This document shows, one piece after another, positions 33,184 to 41,184 of a stretch of 64,000 bases of DNA. Source of the DNA: Sphingomonadales bacterium (GTDB taxonomy: Bacteria; Pseudomonadota; Alphaproteobacteria; Sphingomonadales; Sphingomonadaceae). How positions within the stretch are numbered: position 1 is the stretch's first letter; each line of letters opens with the position of its first letter. The notes beneath the pieces are model-generated. The model worked only from the letters and a program-made list of their open reading frames with translations, made no database searches and was not told where the DNA came from. Position numbers and translations under genes: made by a program. The stretch covers positions 310,001 through 374,000 of the forward strand of contig JADJXT010000001.1 of the NCBI GenBank assembly GCA_016720115.1, read 5' to 3'.

Positions 33184-33879
33184 ATGACGAGCACCGCAAA
33201 CCAGCATCCCGTCGGGGTGCACCACATCGCCTATATGGCCGGGGATATGAAGAAGCAGCTCGAATTCTTCACTCAGGTTTTGGGCTTCCCGTTGGTTGCC
33301 ATTTTCGAGATGCACGGTGTTGAAGGCGCATCGCACGCCTTTCTGCGGATGAGCGACGACAGCCTGTTCAGCCTGGTGCATGTGCCCGGTGGCGACAAGA
33401 TTCCGACAACCATGGGCGTCACCCATGCCGGGCGCGGCGAGATCCCCTGCGCTCCGGGTGTGGCGCAGCATATCGCCTTTCGGGTTCCGGATGAGGCTGC
33501 GCTCTACGCAATGCGCGATCGCGTACGCAGCCATGGCGTACCGATTGTTGGCCCGATCGATCACGGCTTCTGCAAGTCGCTCTATTTTGCCGGACCGGAA
33601 AACATGACGCTGGAAATCGCGACCCAATATCGGGTGCTCGATGCAGCCACTTGGGTCGATCCGGAAATTCTTGCCGGGCTGGATGTTTCCAAAGAGGAAG
33701 CGGCAGCGATGGTCAACCCGGCCCCCTATAGCGGTACCCCCAATGTGGCCCAGCCAGCCTATGATCCAGCCAAGCCGCATCTTGACTATCCGAAGGAACA
33801 ATATGCCAAGATGCTGGCGACGCCCGACAGCATCTATGAAGGGCTGCCTCCCTACGAACCGCCGGCGCGCCAGGCCTGA
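33184..33879 (+). CDS. VOC-family protein 2
   Basis: A 231-residue vicinal oxygen chelate protein and paralogue of the one at 17,390. Likely metal ligands are H in GVHHIAY, H in AQHIAFR and E in MTLEIAT. A C-terminal extension of about 60 residues (WVDPEILAGLDVSKEEAA ... YEGLPPYEPPA), rich in proline and tyrosine, is not part of the fold. GGAG lies 9 bases upstream of the ATG. It is followed after 6 bases by the flavin reductase. A ring-opening or isomerase reaction is plausible. Confidence 0.88.
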   Translation: MTSTANQHPVGVHHIAYMAGDMKKQLEFFTQVLGFPLVAIFEMHGVEGASHAFLRMSDDSLFSLVHVPGGDKIPTTMGVTHAGRGEIPCAPGVAQHIAFRVPDEAALYAMRDRVRSHGVPIVGPIDHGFCKSLYFAGPENMTLEIATQYRVLDAATWVDPEILAGLDVSKEEAAAMVNPAPYSGTPNVAQPAYDPAKPHLDYPKEQYAKMLATPDSIYEGLPPYEPPARQA

Positions 33880-33885
33880 AAGACC

Positions 33886-34398
33886 ATGGACGCCAATGCA
33901 TTCCGGGCGGGAATGCGACGTCTGGCTGCTGCAGTCAGCATCGTGACCGCTTATGGAGAGGATGGACCGGCGGGCGCGACCGTATCGTCCGTCACCTCCT
34001 TGTCTGCCGATCCCGAAAGCTTGCTGGTCTGCCTGAACCAGGCAACCGCCATTCACGCGACAATCGCTGCAACGTCGTATTTTGCGGTCAATGTGCTGCG
34101 CAGTTGCCATTCGGACATCGCAAACAGCTTTGCCGATCCACAGCAACGCGCCCGCCGGTTTGAAATCGGCGACTGGGATTGTTCCGATGCACTCGCGCCC
34201 TATCTGAAAGACGCGCAAGTTTCGTTCATATGCCGACTTGAACAGCTAATCGGTTTTGGAACCCATTCGATCTGCATTGGCAAGGTACTGGACGTCCGCA
34301 TCCGCGACGAGTTCGATCCCCTCGTCTATGCCGAGGGAGCAATGTCCCGCATCGCTCCCTTGGCCGGTGGAGCGAACGCAGCAACCGCTATGCGCTAG
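33886..34398 (+). CDS. Flavin reductase (HsaB/HpaC-like)
   Basis: A 170-residue flavin reductase-like domain protein that uses NAD(P)H to make FADH2/FMNH2 for a partner monooxygenase. Typical features are FRAGMRRLAAAVSIVTAYG, GATVSSVTSLSADPESLLVCLN and FAVNVL. It is the last gene of the hydratase operon and probably serves both HsaA-like monooxygenases (23,362 and 28,201), a two-component layout split across the cluster. Its 3' end overlaps the remnant of a methyltransferase gene. Confidence 0.92.
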   Translation: MDANAFRAGMRRLAAAVSIVTAYGEDGPAGATVSSVTSLSADPESLLVCLNQATAIHATIAATSYFAVNVLRSCHSDIANSFADPQQRARRFEIGDWDCSDALAPYLKDAQVSFICRLEQLIGFGTHSICIGKVLDVRIRDEFDPLVYAEGAMSRIAPLAGGANAATAMR

Positions 34399-35114
34399 GC
34401 AAGGTCCATCCTTATCGGATAGGCAATCGCCCCGTCGCGCATGATGCTGCTCGCATTGCCGAGCGTGGTTTTGAGGAAGCCGGTAAACTCGTTCTCGCTC
34501 ATCTCGCCTGAGGCAAAGGCGAACTCGCGGTGTTTGGCCGAACCAAGCCCGCAGACATGCCCATCAATTTTCACATTATAGGGTGGGTCGGTGAATAGAA
34601 GGTCGACCTGCTCATTGCCAATCAATCGGCCGAAGCAAGTGCTGTCCTGCGCATCGCCACATAGGAGCTTGTGTTTGCCCAGTATCCAGAGGTCACCCAT
34701 TTGTGTAACGGCTGGGCCAGCAATATCCGGGATCTCGTCATCGACCGGATCCTTTGTATCCGGGTTGGCGTTCTGTGCATCCTCGATGATGAAATCGATT
34801 TCGGCTATATCGAAACCTGTGAGATCGAGGTCGAACTCTTCGTCGAGCAAACCCTGGAACTCGATCGCCAGAAGCTCACTATCCCAGCCCGCATTGAGCG
34901 CGAGTTTGTTGTCGGCCAGGATATAGGCGCGTGTTCGGTTTTACTGAGATGCGATAGTGCCAAAGTCGGTACCGACTTGTGGCCCAACAGTTTAGCCGCC
35001 TCGACGCGGCCATGGCCTGCAATGATCGTGTCATCATCGCCAATCAGCACCGGATTTACAAAACCAAATCGCTCGATGCTGGCAGCGATCTGCTTTACCT
35101 GGTTCTTCGAATGT
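34395..35114 (-). pseudogene. ParB-domain DNA methyltransferase remnant
   Basis: On the minus strand the first part reads RTHSKNQVKQIAASIERFGF, then IGDDDTIIAGHGRVEAAKLLG, a ParB-like domain. It shifts frame near 34,925 (after SKTEHA) into LDEEFDLDLTGFDIAEIDF and a methyltransferase start with GDLWILGKHKLLCGD and the catalytic TDPPYN. It ends abruptly after MRDGAIAY, so the C-terminal half is missing, and the N-terminus is missing too. Such fusions occur in prophages and islands. At least one frameshift and two truncations make it inactive; its 3' edge abuts the flavin reductase gene, marking an insertion or deletion junction. Confidence 0.8.
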
Positions 35115-35502
35115 GTGCGCCAAGGGGGACGAAAAATTGTTTTGGGGACAGGACCGTTGACAACCTGACGGTGCGCGCGCGCGGACCGGCGAATTGCTGG
35201 TGCGCCACAAGGGTTAAATTTGCGAGGTGCTTTTCCCTGTTATTTTTGTAGGGAATTTGCATCTGAACCCTACGAAAACTGCCGGTTTCCTGGGACCTTT
35301 GCGGCCAAGATCGACGAAAAGCGCGCCAATTTCCCTGTAAATTCCCTGTATAACAGGGAAATCACCCGGAGACTGGTTGCAGGTGACTGCCTGCACCTCC
35401 AAGCATATTGCCGTTTAATCACGGACGCCAGTCTCTGGCCGCAGAAACGAGGGGCGCTGTCTTGTGCCGGGAAGACCAACGAAGCGCGGCAAAGGACAAG
35501 CG
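35115..35502. other. Non-coding junction with repeat
   Basis: About 390 bases with no supported gene. The stretch 35,341-35,415 contains a palindrome-like CCCTGTATAACAGGG and is about 80% identical to 37,261-37,336. Two further CCCTG/CAGGG type elements lie around 35,235. It has the look of a decayed repetitive element. Confidence 0.5.
35341..35415 (+). repeat. Dispersed repeat, copy 1
   Basis: Starts with ATTCCCTGTATAACAGGGAA and continues through GCACCTCCAAGCATATTG. About 80% identical by eye to copy 2 at 37,261-37,336, in the same orientation. The two copies flank the DUF1254 gene. Confidence 0.7.
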
Positions 35503-36906
35503 CTACTCCGCCTTCACCACAGGCGGGGGAGCATATTTGCCATCCAGCACGGCTTGCCTGGGCCCGTACATTCGCAGGATCATCCAGAACTTGCCGTCGG
35601 GGCTGGGCAGCCAGTTCGAGGCCGAACGCCCGCTCGGGCGATCGTGCTGGATATGCAGCGTGACTGATCCGTCGCGACTGCGTTTAAGACCGGGTGTGCG
35701 ATCGCCGATCGCGTAACGGCCGATCGGATTGGCAACCAGCTGGTTGTTCTCAACCTCGTACATCGTCACCGACCAGAAGGAATCGACCGGCGGCAGCTGG
35801 TCGGCGGCGAAGTGGATGGTGTAGCGGTTTTCGCCGCTCAGCGCCGCGCCCTTGCTATCCGCAAAGGTGGGGAGGTACATGGCTTCCTGGGCAATGTTCC
35901 CGCCATAGCCGGTCAGGGCAACCGCCGAAGCCAGCAAGCGATTGTCGCCATAGCGACCGATCGCGGTGGACACCCGCCAGCCATTGCTCATCGTGCCGAA
36001 TTCGCGCGCGTGGAAGCGCACGCGGTTGAATGCAGCGCGTGCGGCGCGCAGCAGGCCCCGCTTTTGCGCTTCGGTCAAAGCCTCCGGATTGAACGTCTGT
36101 CCAGGGCCGATGCCAAGCGACTTGGCGAGCCCGGCGACTTCGCGATCCTGCTCGCGGACACCTGCAAAGGCCCAGGCCCGATTGAGCAGGCTGAAGAAAT
36201 CGAGGTTCTGCCAAAGCGGGTTGCTCAGCTTCGGATCGGGCGGCGGCGTCGTTGCCGGAATTTCAAGATAGCGCGCATCAGCGTTCAATGGCTTGAGCGA
36301 GAAGGTCTTGAGCATGGCAACGGCCTTGCCGATATCGGACTTGGTTTCCGGCACCACGACCACGCGGGCCTGCAGGAACACGCCGGTCGTGGTCACTTCG
36401 ATCCGGGTTACGCCGTCGGGCAGCGTACCGTTCCAACCCGGCGGGACATAGGCATAAGTGCCTGCCTGCGATCCGACCCGGCTGCCCACATAGTCGAGGC
36501 TGTTCAGCGCCCAGTCAGTGGCCTGGACGACCCAGTATCTATCCGGCACTTGGGGAATGGTCATCAGCACCGGGCCCTGCCGCAAGTCCAGCCACGCCAG
36601 ACCGTAAATCGTATCGTTGTTCGGCGTGAAGTCGATTGCCGAACCGGGGTTCGCAAGATCGGGATAGATATTGAATCGGTTGAGCGGCGCGTTGAGTGGC
36701 GCATTGGGATTGATGTCCCGCTCCATCAATATCTGCGACCGCGCATAGACCGCGCCGGTGATGTAGGCCTGATACCCCAGCGCGAAAGCTTCGGCTTCCT
36801 GCTGGTCTTCCGCCGCAGTCTGGGCCTGGGCCGGACTGGGCGACAGCGGAACCATCGCGCTCGCCGCAAGTGCCGTTGCCATGACAATGCTTCGGACATG
36901 TCTCAT
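35503..36906 (-). CDS. DUF1254/DUF1214 periplasmic protein
   Basis: A 467-residue exported protein. A signal peptide (MRHVRSIVMATALAASAMVP, cut near SPAQAQ) is followed by a DUF1254 domain (FALGYQAYITGAVYARSQ ... FTPNNDTIYGLAWLDLRQGPV) and a C-terminal DUF1214 domain (FWSVTMYEVENNQLVANPIGRYAIGDRT ... NWLPSPDGKFWMILRMYGP). Function of the family is unknown; members occur with envelope or catabolic genes. It is a stand-alone gene between two copies of a dispersed repeat, which may have helped bring it here. Confidence 0.92.
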   Translation of the reverse strand: MRHVRSIVMATALAASAMVPLSPSPAQAQTAAEDQQEAEAFALGYQAYITGAVYARSQILMERDINPNAPLNAPLNRFNIYPDLANPGSAIDFTPNNDTIYGLAWLDLRQGPVLMTIPQVPDRYWVVQATDWALNSLDYVGSRVGSQAGTYAYVPPGWNGTLPDGVTRIEVTTTGVFLQARVVVVPETKSDIGKAVAMLKTFSLKPLNADARYLEIPATTPPPDPKLSNPLWQNLDFFSLLNRAWAFAGVREQDREVAGLAKSLGIGPGQTFNPEALTEAQKRGLLRAARAAFNRVRFHAREFGTMSNGWRVSTAIGRYGDNRLLASAVALTGYGGNIAQEAMYLPTFADSKGAALSGENRYTIHFAADQLPPVDSFWSVTMYEVENNQLVANPIGRYAIGDRTPGLKRSRDGSVTLHIQHDRPSGRSASNWLPSPDGKFWMILRMYGPRQAVLDGKYAPPPVVKAE

Positions 36907-37260
36907 ATCTGTGCTCCCCTCGCCCCGTTCGCAGTTCCTATGCGCCTGTTACGCTGCGAACCTGCCCTGTGTCGAATCCAAACGCATTATGTTTTTGGAG
37001 TGTCCGTTCGTGCGCAGTAACCACTCGCTGATCAATCGCTCAACGGGGGGTGTTTGTAAGCGGAATCAAGTTCCTTGACCGATGCAGCAACCGAACCCGG
37101 TTCGAGATGGCGGGGGTAGTTGTGCCGGACGAGTTCGGCTTTTTCCTCGACGATAAACTGCCTCCCGTCTTTCACACACATCATAAATGGGTGGCGATTC
37201 ACCTCAAATGACGGAAGGCTCTCCCTGTTATGGAAATGCCTTCCTGTCATCGCGGAGGAA

Positions 37261-37336
37261 ATTCCCTGGATAACAGGGAAATCACGCAGAGAAATGGTTG
37301 CCAGTGACTACCCGCACCTCCAGGCATATTGTTACC
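37261..37336 (+). repeat. Dispersed repeat, copy 2
   Basis: ATTCCCTGGATAACAGGGAA through GCACCTCCAGGCATATTG. Matches copy 1 with about 80% identity, in direct orientation, about 1.9 kb away. Confidence 0.7.
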
Positions 37337-37452
37337 TCGTCAATTTGCAGCGCCATCAAACAAAGGCGATATGCGTGCGGAGTGAAGTCGACGCTGTCTA
37401 TTGTCGGACGCGCAGTGCCGGATAGATATCTGTGCATAACACATCATGCCAA

Positions 37453-37466
37453 TTGATAGTGATCAG
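37453..37466. promoter_or_regulatory. FNR/FixK-like box 1
   Basis: TTGATAGTGATCAG matches TTGAT-N4-ATCAA at 9 of 10 positions, 90 bases before the reductase start. Confidence 0.55.
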
Positions 37467-37471
37467 GTGGA

Positions 37472-37485
37472 TTGATTTATGTCAA
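37472..37485. promoter_or_regulatory. FNR/FixK-like box 2
   Basis: TTGATTTATGTCAA matches TTGAT-N4-ATCAA at 9 of 10 and the wider TTGA-N6-TCAA form perfectly. Its centre is 19 bases from that of box 1, about two helical turns, allowing paired binding. Confidence 0.6.
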
Positions 37486-37555
37486 TTGGCGTGTCGCTGC
37501 GTTGCCTAGAATGTGCGCCTGATCCTGACCCCAAAAGGGGCAAGCGGAGGCGTGA

Positions 37556-39787
37556 ATGTTTTTCGATGTTTCGATAGCGAGGGAAATCTGGGCAGCCAAA
37601 TACCGCTTCGGCGGCAGGGGTGATTTGCCTGCGGACAAGGATTTCGCGGCCACGGCGGCGCGGGTGGCCGCCGCTGCCGCAGCAGGCGAAACCGACATGG
37701 AGCGCCCTGTCTGGCAGGCCCGGTTCGAGGACATCATCGCCAACATGCAGTTCATTCCAGCCGGCCGGATACTGGCGGGCGCAGGCACCGAACGCGATGT
37801 CACGCTGTTCAACTGTTTCGTGATGGGGACGATTCCCGACAGCCTTGACGGAATATTCGAGCATCTCAAGCAGGCCGCGCTGACGATGCAGCGCGGCGGT
37901 GGCGTGGGCATGGATTTTTCGACCATCCGGCCCAAGGGGGCCGAGGTGAAGGGCGTCGGCTCCGATGCAAGCGGGCCCTTGTCCTTCATGGATTGCTGGG
38001 ATGCGATGTGTCGCACCGTGCATTCGGCAGGCGCGCGACGCGGCGCGATGATGGGGTGCCTCCGGATCGACCATCCCGATATCGAGGATTTCATCGAGGC
38101 CAAACGCGACGGCGCCCGCTTCCGCAATTTCAACCTTTCGGTGCTGGTCACCGACAGTTTCATGGAGGCGCTGGAGGCCGATGCCGACTGGCCGCTGGTC
38201 TTCGACGGCAAAACCTTCCGCACCATCGGCGCCAGGACGCTGTGGCAGCGGTTGATGCAGGCGACCTACGACGTCGCCGAACCGGGGGTGATTTTTGTCG
38301 ACCGGGTCAACCGGCAGAACAACCTGGCCTATTGCGAAACGATCAGCGCATCGAACCCATGCGGGGAACAGATGCTCCCGCCCTATGGCGCGTGCCTGCT
38401 CGGCTCGCTGAACCTTGCGGCACTGGTCGACAATCCGTTCGAGGATGGCGCGCAGATCGACGAAGGCGCACTGGCCGACCTGACCGCGACCGCCGTCCGC
38501 TTCCTCGACAACATCATCGATATCAGCCGCTACCCGCTGCTGGAGCAAGAGGCGGAGGCGAAGGCGAAGCGCAGGATCGGGCTGGGCATCACCGGGCTTG
38601 CCGATGCGCTGCTCTTCTGCGAGCAGGCCTATGGCAGCGACGGCGCGATCGCGCTGACCGAGCGCTGGCTGACCATCATCCGCGACGCCGCCTATCGCCA
38701 GTCCGCCGCGCTGGCGGAGGAGAAAGGGGCGTTTCCGCTCTACGACCCGGCGATGCTCGAACAGCCCAATCTGCAGGCGCTCGGCGGCGAGCTGCGCGAA
38801 CGCATCGCCCGGCACGGGCTGCGCAATGGCTGCCTGACGTCGATCGCCCCCACCGGGACGACATCATTGCTGGCGGGCAATGTCTCTTCCGGGGTGGAGC
38901 CCGTCTTCGCCTACTCCTATCAGCGCCGCATCCTCAATCCCGATGGCTCGGCGCGGCACGAAACGGTGGAAGATTATGCCCTGCGCGCGTGGCGGCAGGT
39001 GAAGGGCGATGCCGTGCCGCCCGATTCGCTCTTCGTCAGCGCCCAGTCGCTCGATCCCGGTGCGCATGTCCGGATGCAGGCCGCCGCGCAGGCGCTGATC
39101 GACAGCTCGATTTCCAAGACGGTGAATGTGCCTGAGGATATCGGGTTCGACGATTTCTCCGACGTGTACATCGAGGGGTACCGGCGCGGGTGCAAGGGAC
39201 TGACGACCTACCGGCCCAATGCGGTCACAGGCTCGGTGCTCAGCGTCGCGCCGGTCGAGGCACCGGTTGCGGTGCAGCCCGGCCTTGCGCACCGCGAGGA
39301 GGCACTGGAAGGCACGACCTACAAGCTCAAATGGCCCGACAGCGCCCATGCCGTCTATGTCACCATCAACAATATCGAAAGCGACGGCGCGGCGCGCCCG
39401 TTCGAAATCTTCATCAATTCGAAGAATATGGAACATTATGCCTGGACGCTGGGGCTGACGCGGATGATTTCGGCGGTGTTCCGGCGCGGCGGCGATGTCT
39501 CCTTCGTTGCCGACGAACTGAAGGCGGTGTTCGATCCGCGCGGCGGATCGTGGATGAACGGCAAATATGTGCCCTCGCTGCTCGCGGCGATCGGCGGTGT
39601 CATCGAACGGCATCTCGAGCAGTTTGCTCCGGGGCAGCTCGACCTGCCGGTGATTCCCAAGGCCGAAAGACAGGCGGTGATCGGCGCGCCCGCCGGGCCC
39701 ATATGCCCCCAATGCAACGCCATCGGGATGATCCGCGAGGAAGGGTGCAACAAATGCCTCGAATGCGGCTATTCCAAATGCGGATGA
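37556..39787 (+). CDS. nrdJ: B12-dependent ribonucleotide reductase (class II)
   Basis: A 743-residue adenosylcobalamin-dependent reductase that makes deoxyribonucleotides without oxygen. The N-terminal cysteine is in LFNCFVMGT, the thiyl radical cysteine is in the PPYGACLLGSLNL segment after NPCGEQ, and the barrel follows (GLGITGLADALLFCEQ ... CLTSIAPTGTTSLLAGN). A cysteine-rich tail (CPQCNAIG ... CNKCLECGYSKCG) would shuttle electrons and may bind zinc. GGAG lies 7 bases upstream of the ATG. Two FNR/FixK-like boxes upstream fit induction in low oxygen, when class Ia enzymes fail. Confidence 0.93.
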   Translation: MFFDVSIAREIWAAKYRFGGRGDLPADKDFAATAARVAAAAAAGETDMERPVWQARFEDIIANMQFIPAGRILAGAGTERDVTLFNCFVMGTIPDSLDGIFEHLKQAALTMQRGGGVGMDFSTIRPKGAEVKGVGSDASGPLSFMDCWDAMCRTVHSAGARRGAMMGCLRIDHPDIEDFIEAKRDGARFRNFNLSVLVTDSFMEALEADADWPLVFDGKTFRTIGARTLWQRLMQATYDVAEPGVIFVDRVNRQNNLAYCETISASNPCGEQMLPPYGACLLGSLNLAALVDNPFEDGAQIDEGALADLTATAVRFLDNIIDISRYPLLEQEAEAKAKRRIGLGITGLADALLFCEQAYGSDGAIALTERWLTIIRDAAYRQSAALAEEKGAFPLYDPAMLEQPNLQALGGELRERIARHGLRNGCLTSIAPTGTTSLLAGNVSSGVEPVFAYSYQRRILNPDGSARHETVEDYALRAWRQVKGDAVPPDSLFVSAQSLDPGAHVRMQAAAQALIDSSISKTVNVPEDIGFDDFSDVYIEGYRRGCKGLTTYRPNAVTGSVLSVAPVEAPVAVQPGLAHREEALEGTTYKLKWPDSAHAVYVTINNIESDGAARPFEIFINSKNMEHYAWTLGLTRMISAVFRRGGDVSFVADELKAVFDPRGGSWMNGKYVPSLLAAIGGVIERHLEQFAPGQLDLPVIPKAERQAVIGAPAGPICPQCNAIGMIREEGCNKCLECGYSKCG

Positions 39788-39876
39788 GCGGCCTGCGTGC
39801 TGCTGCACAGGGCCGCATCCTCCATGGATCGGGAACCGTCAATCTGCGGGCTGTTGTTTTGCGATTGCCGCTTCGC

Positions 39877-40995
39877 TCAGAATAATATCGTCACAAACGC
39901 CAATGCAGAGAGAAAACTCAACAGTGTCGCGCCCAGCACCGGCATGATTGCGGGCCAGCCCATTTCCAGAAGCAGGTCCATCCGGCTCCGCATTGCGGTT
40001 GCGGTAACTGCCAGCAGCAGCAGCCCCTTGGATGCGGACAAGGCATAATCGGCGACCATTGCCGGTATCTCGACAAGCGAGTTCAGGGCAACGGTTGCGA
40101 GGAAGGCTGTGATGAACCACGGCAAGGCCAAGCGACGCCACCGGGCCTGTCCCGCAGGTGCGCCGGCGCTTCCAATAGCGAGCGTCACCAGCGCGACAAT
40201 CGGGGCGAGCAAGGCAACCCGCGCGAGCTTGACGATCGTCGCATAACTTCCTGCAGCGTCGGAAAAGGCGTAGCCCCCGCCGATGGCCTGCGCCACATCA
40301 TGTATCGACGCACCGATCAGGAAGCCCGCCTGTTGGTCGCTCAGGTCCAGATAGGATGCAATGATCGGATAGACCGACATGGCAAGTGCGCTTGCGAGAG
40401 AAATGCCGACAAGTGTTAGCGCGAATTGCGCCTGCGACAGCCGATCCCTTCCGATCACACCGTAAAGTGCGAGCGCCGCGCTTGCCCCGCAAATCGCCGT
40501 CGCCCCGCCTGCCAAGAGCCCGGCATAGCTCGATTGGCCAAAGAGCCTCGCGCTGGCGATACCGGCAAGCAGGGTCAGAACCATCACCACAACCAGGGCA
40601 AGGAAGGGAACAACCCCCAATGCGCCGATTTGCATGAAGGTCACCTGAAAACCAAGGACAACAATGCCCCAGCGCAGGCAGGTGCGCGAGGCGAAGTCGA
40701 GCCCCGAATGCGTTCGCGCGTCCCGGGCAATGAAGCTCAGCGACAGGCCCACCAGCAGGCCGAGCAGGATGATCGGGAAGTGGTAATGTTCAGAAAGCCA
40801 TGCCGCCGCCGCAGAGGCGACCCCGCAAATGACGAGGCCGGGCAACAGGTTTTCCTTTGTATCGATCTGATCTGCGGGCTTGCTGTGCTCAGCAAGATGG
40901 ATCTCACCGAACAGATCGCCGCCATAGGGAATGGCGTCCCAATCGGGACGCGGCCTGGGCGGTCGGTTCAGGTCAAAGGAGGATGTCTCGGTCAT
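39877..40995 (-). CDS. YeiH/UPF0324-family membrane transporter
   Basis: A 372-residue inner-membrane protein of the putative sulfate exporter family (YeiH). After a hydrophilic N-terminus of about 45 residues come about 10 hydrophobic segments, with family landmarks GIVVLGFQVTF, GGATAICGASAALAL and GASIHDVAQAIGGGYAFS. It is oriented opposite to nrdJ and divergent from glpD. Substrate is not established for the family, and the neighbours give no sulfur-metabolism hint. Confidence 0.9.
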   Translation of the reverse strand: MTETSSFDLNRPPRPRPDWDAIPYGGDLFGEIHLAEHSKPADQIDTKENLLPGLVICGVASAAAAWLSEHYHFPIILLGLLVGLSLSFIARDARTHSGLDFASRTCLRWGIVVLGFQVTFMQIGALGVVPFLALVVVMVLTLLAGIASARLFGQSSYAGLLAGGATAICGASAALALYGVIGRDRLSQAQFALTLVGISLASALAMSVYPIIASYLDLSDQQAGFLIGASIHDVAQAIGGGYAFSDAAGSYATIVKLARVALLAPIVALVTLAIGSAGAPAGQARWRRLALPWFITAFLATVALNSLVEIPAMVADYALSASKGLLLLAVTATAMRSRMDLLLEMGWPAIMPVLGATLLSFLSALAFVTILF

Positions 40996-41184
40996 ATCTC
41001 TCGAAGATCAATTGCGTCGAATTTTGAGCAGCATATGTGCCAAGCCAGTTAGGGGATTGCTGCCCAATTGGAAAGCGGCGCATGATGCACCGGCGTGCTT
41101 GGGCATTGAGGCCTTTATCCGCCTCCGCTATCCGCATATGCACGAAGCCGATACGATCCAGCACGGGAAAGTCGGATACAAGCG

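Larger units (their letters stand above)
36907..37555. other. Divergent intergenic region with repeat and FNR boxes
   Basis: A 649-base region between divergent genes. It contains repeat copy 2, a TGTGCATAACACA dyad (about 37,431-37,443) and two FNR/FixK-like boxes close to the reductase gene. No small ORF with a good ribosome binding site was seen. Confidence 0.55.

Noticed and set aside
37463..38815. 450-codon minus-strand frame opposite nrdJ
   Set aside because: Shadow frame; nrdJ is fully supported by active-site cysteines.
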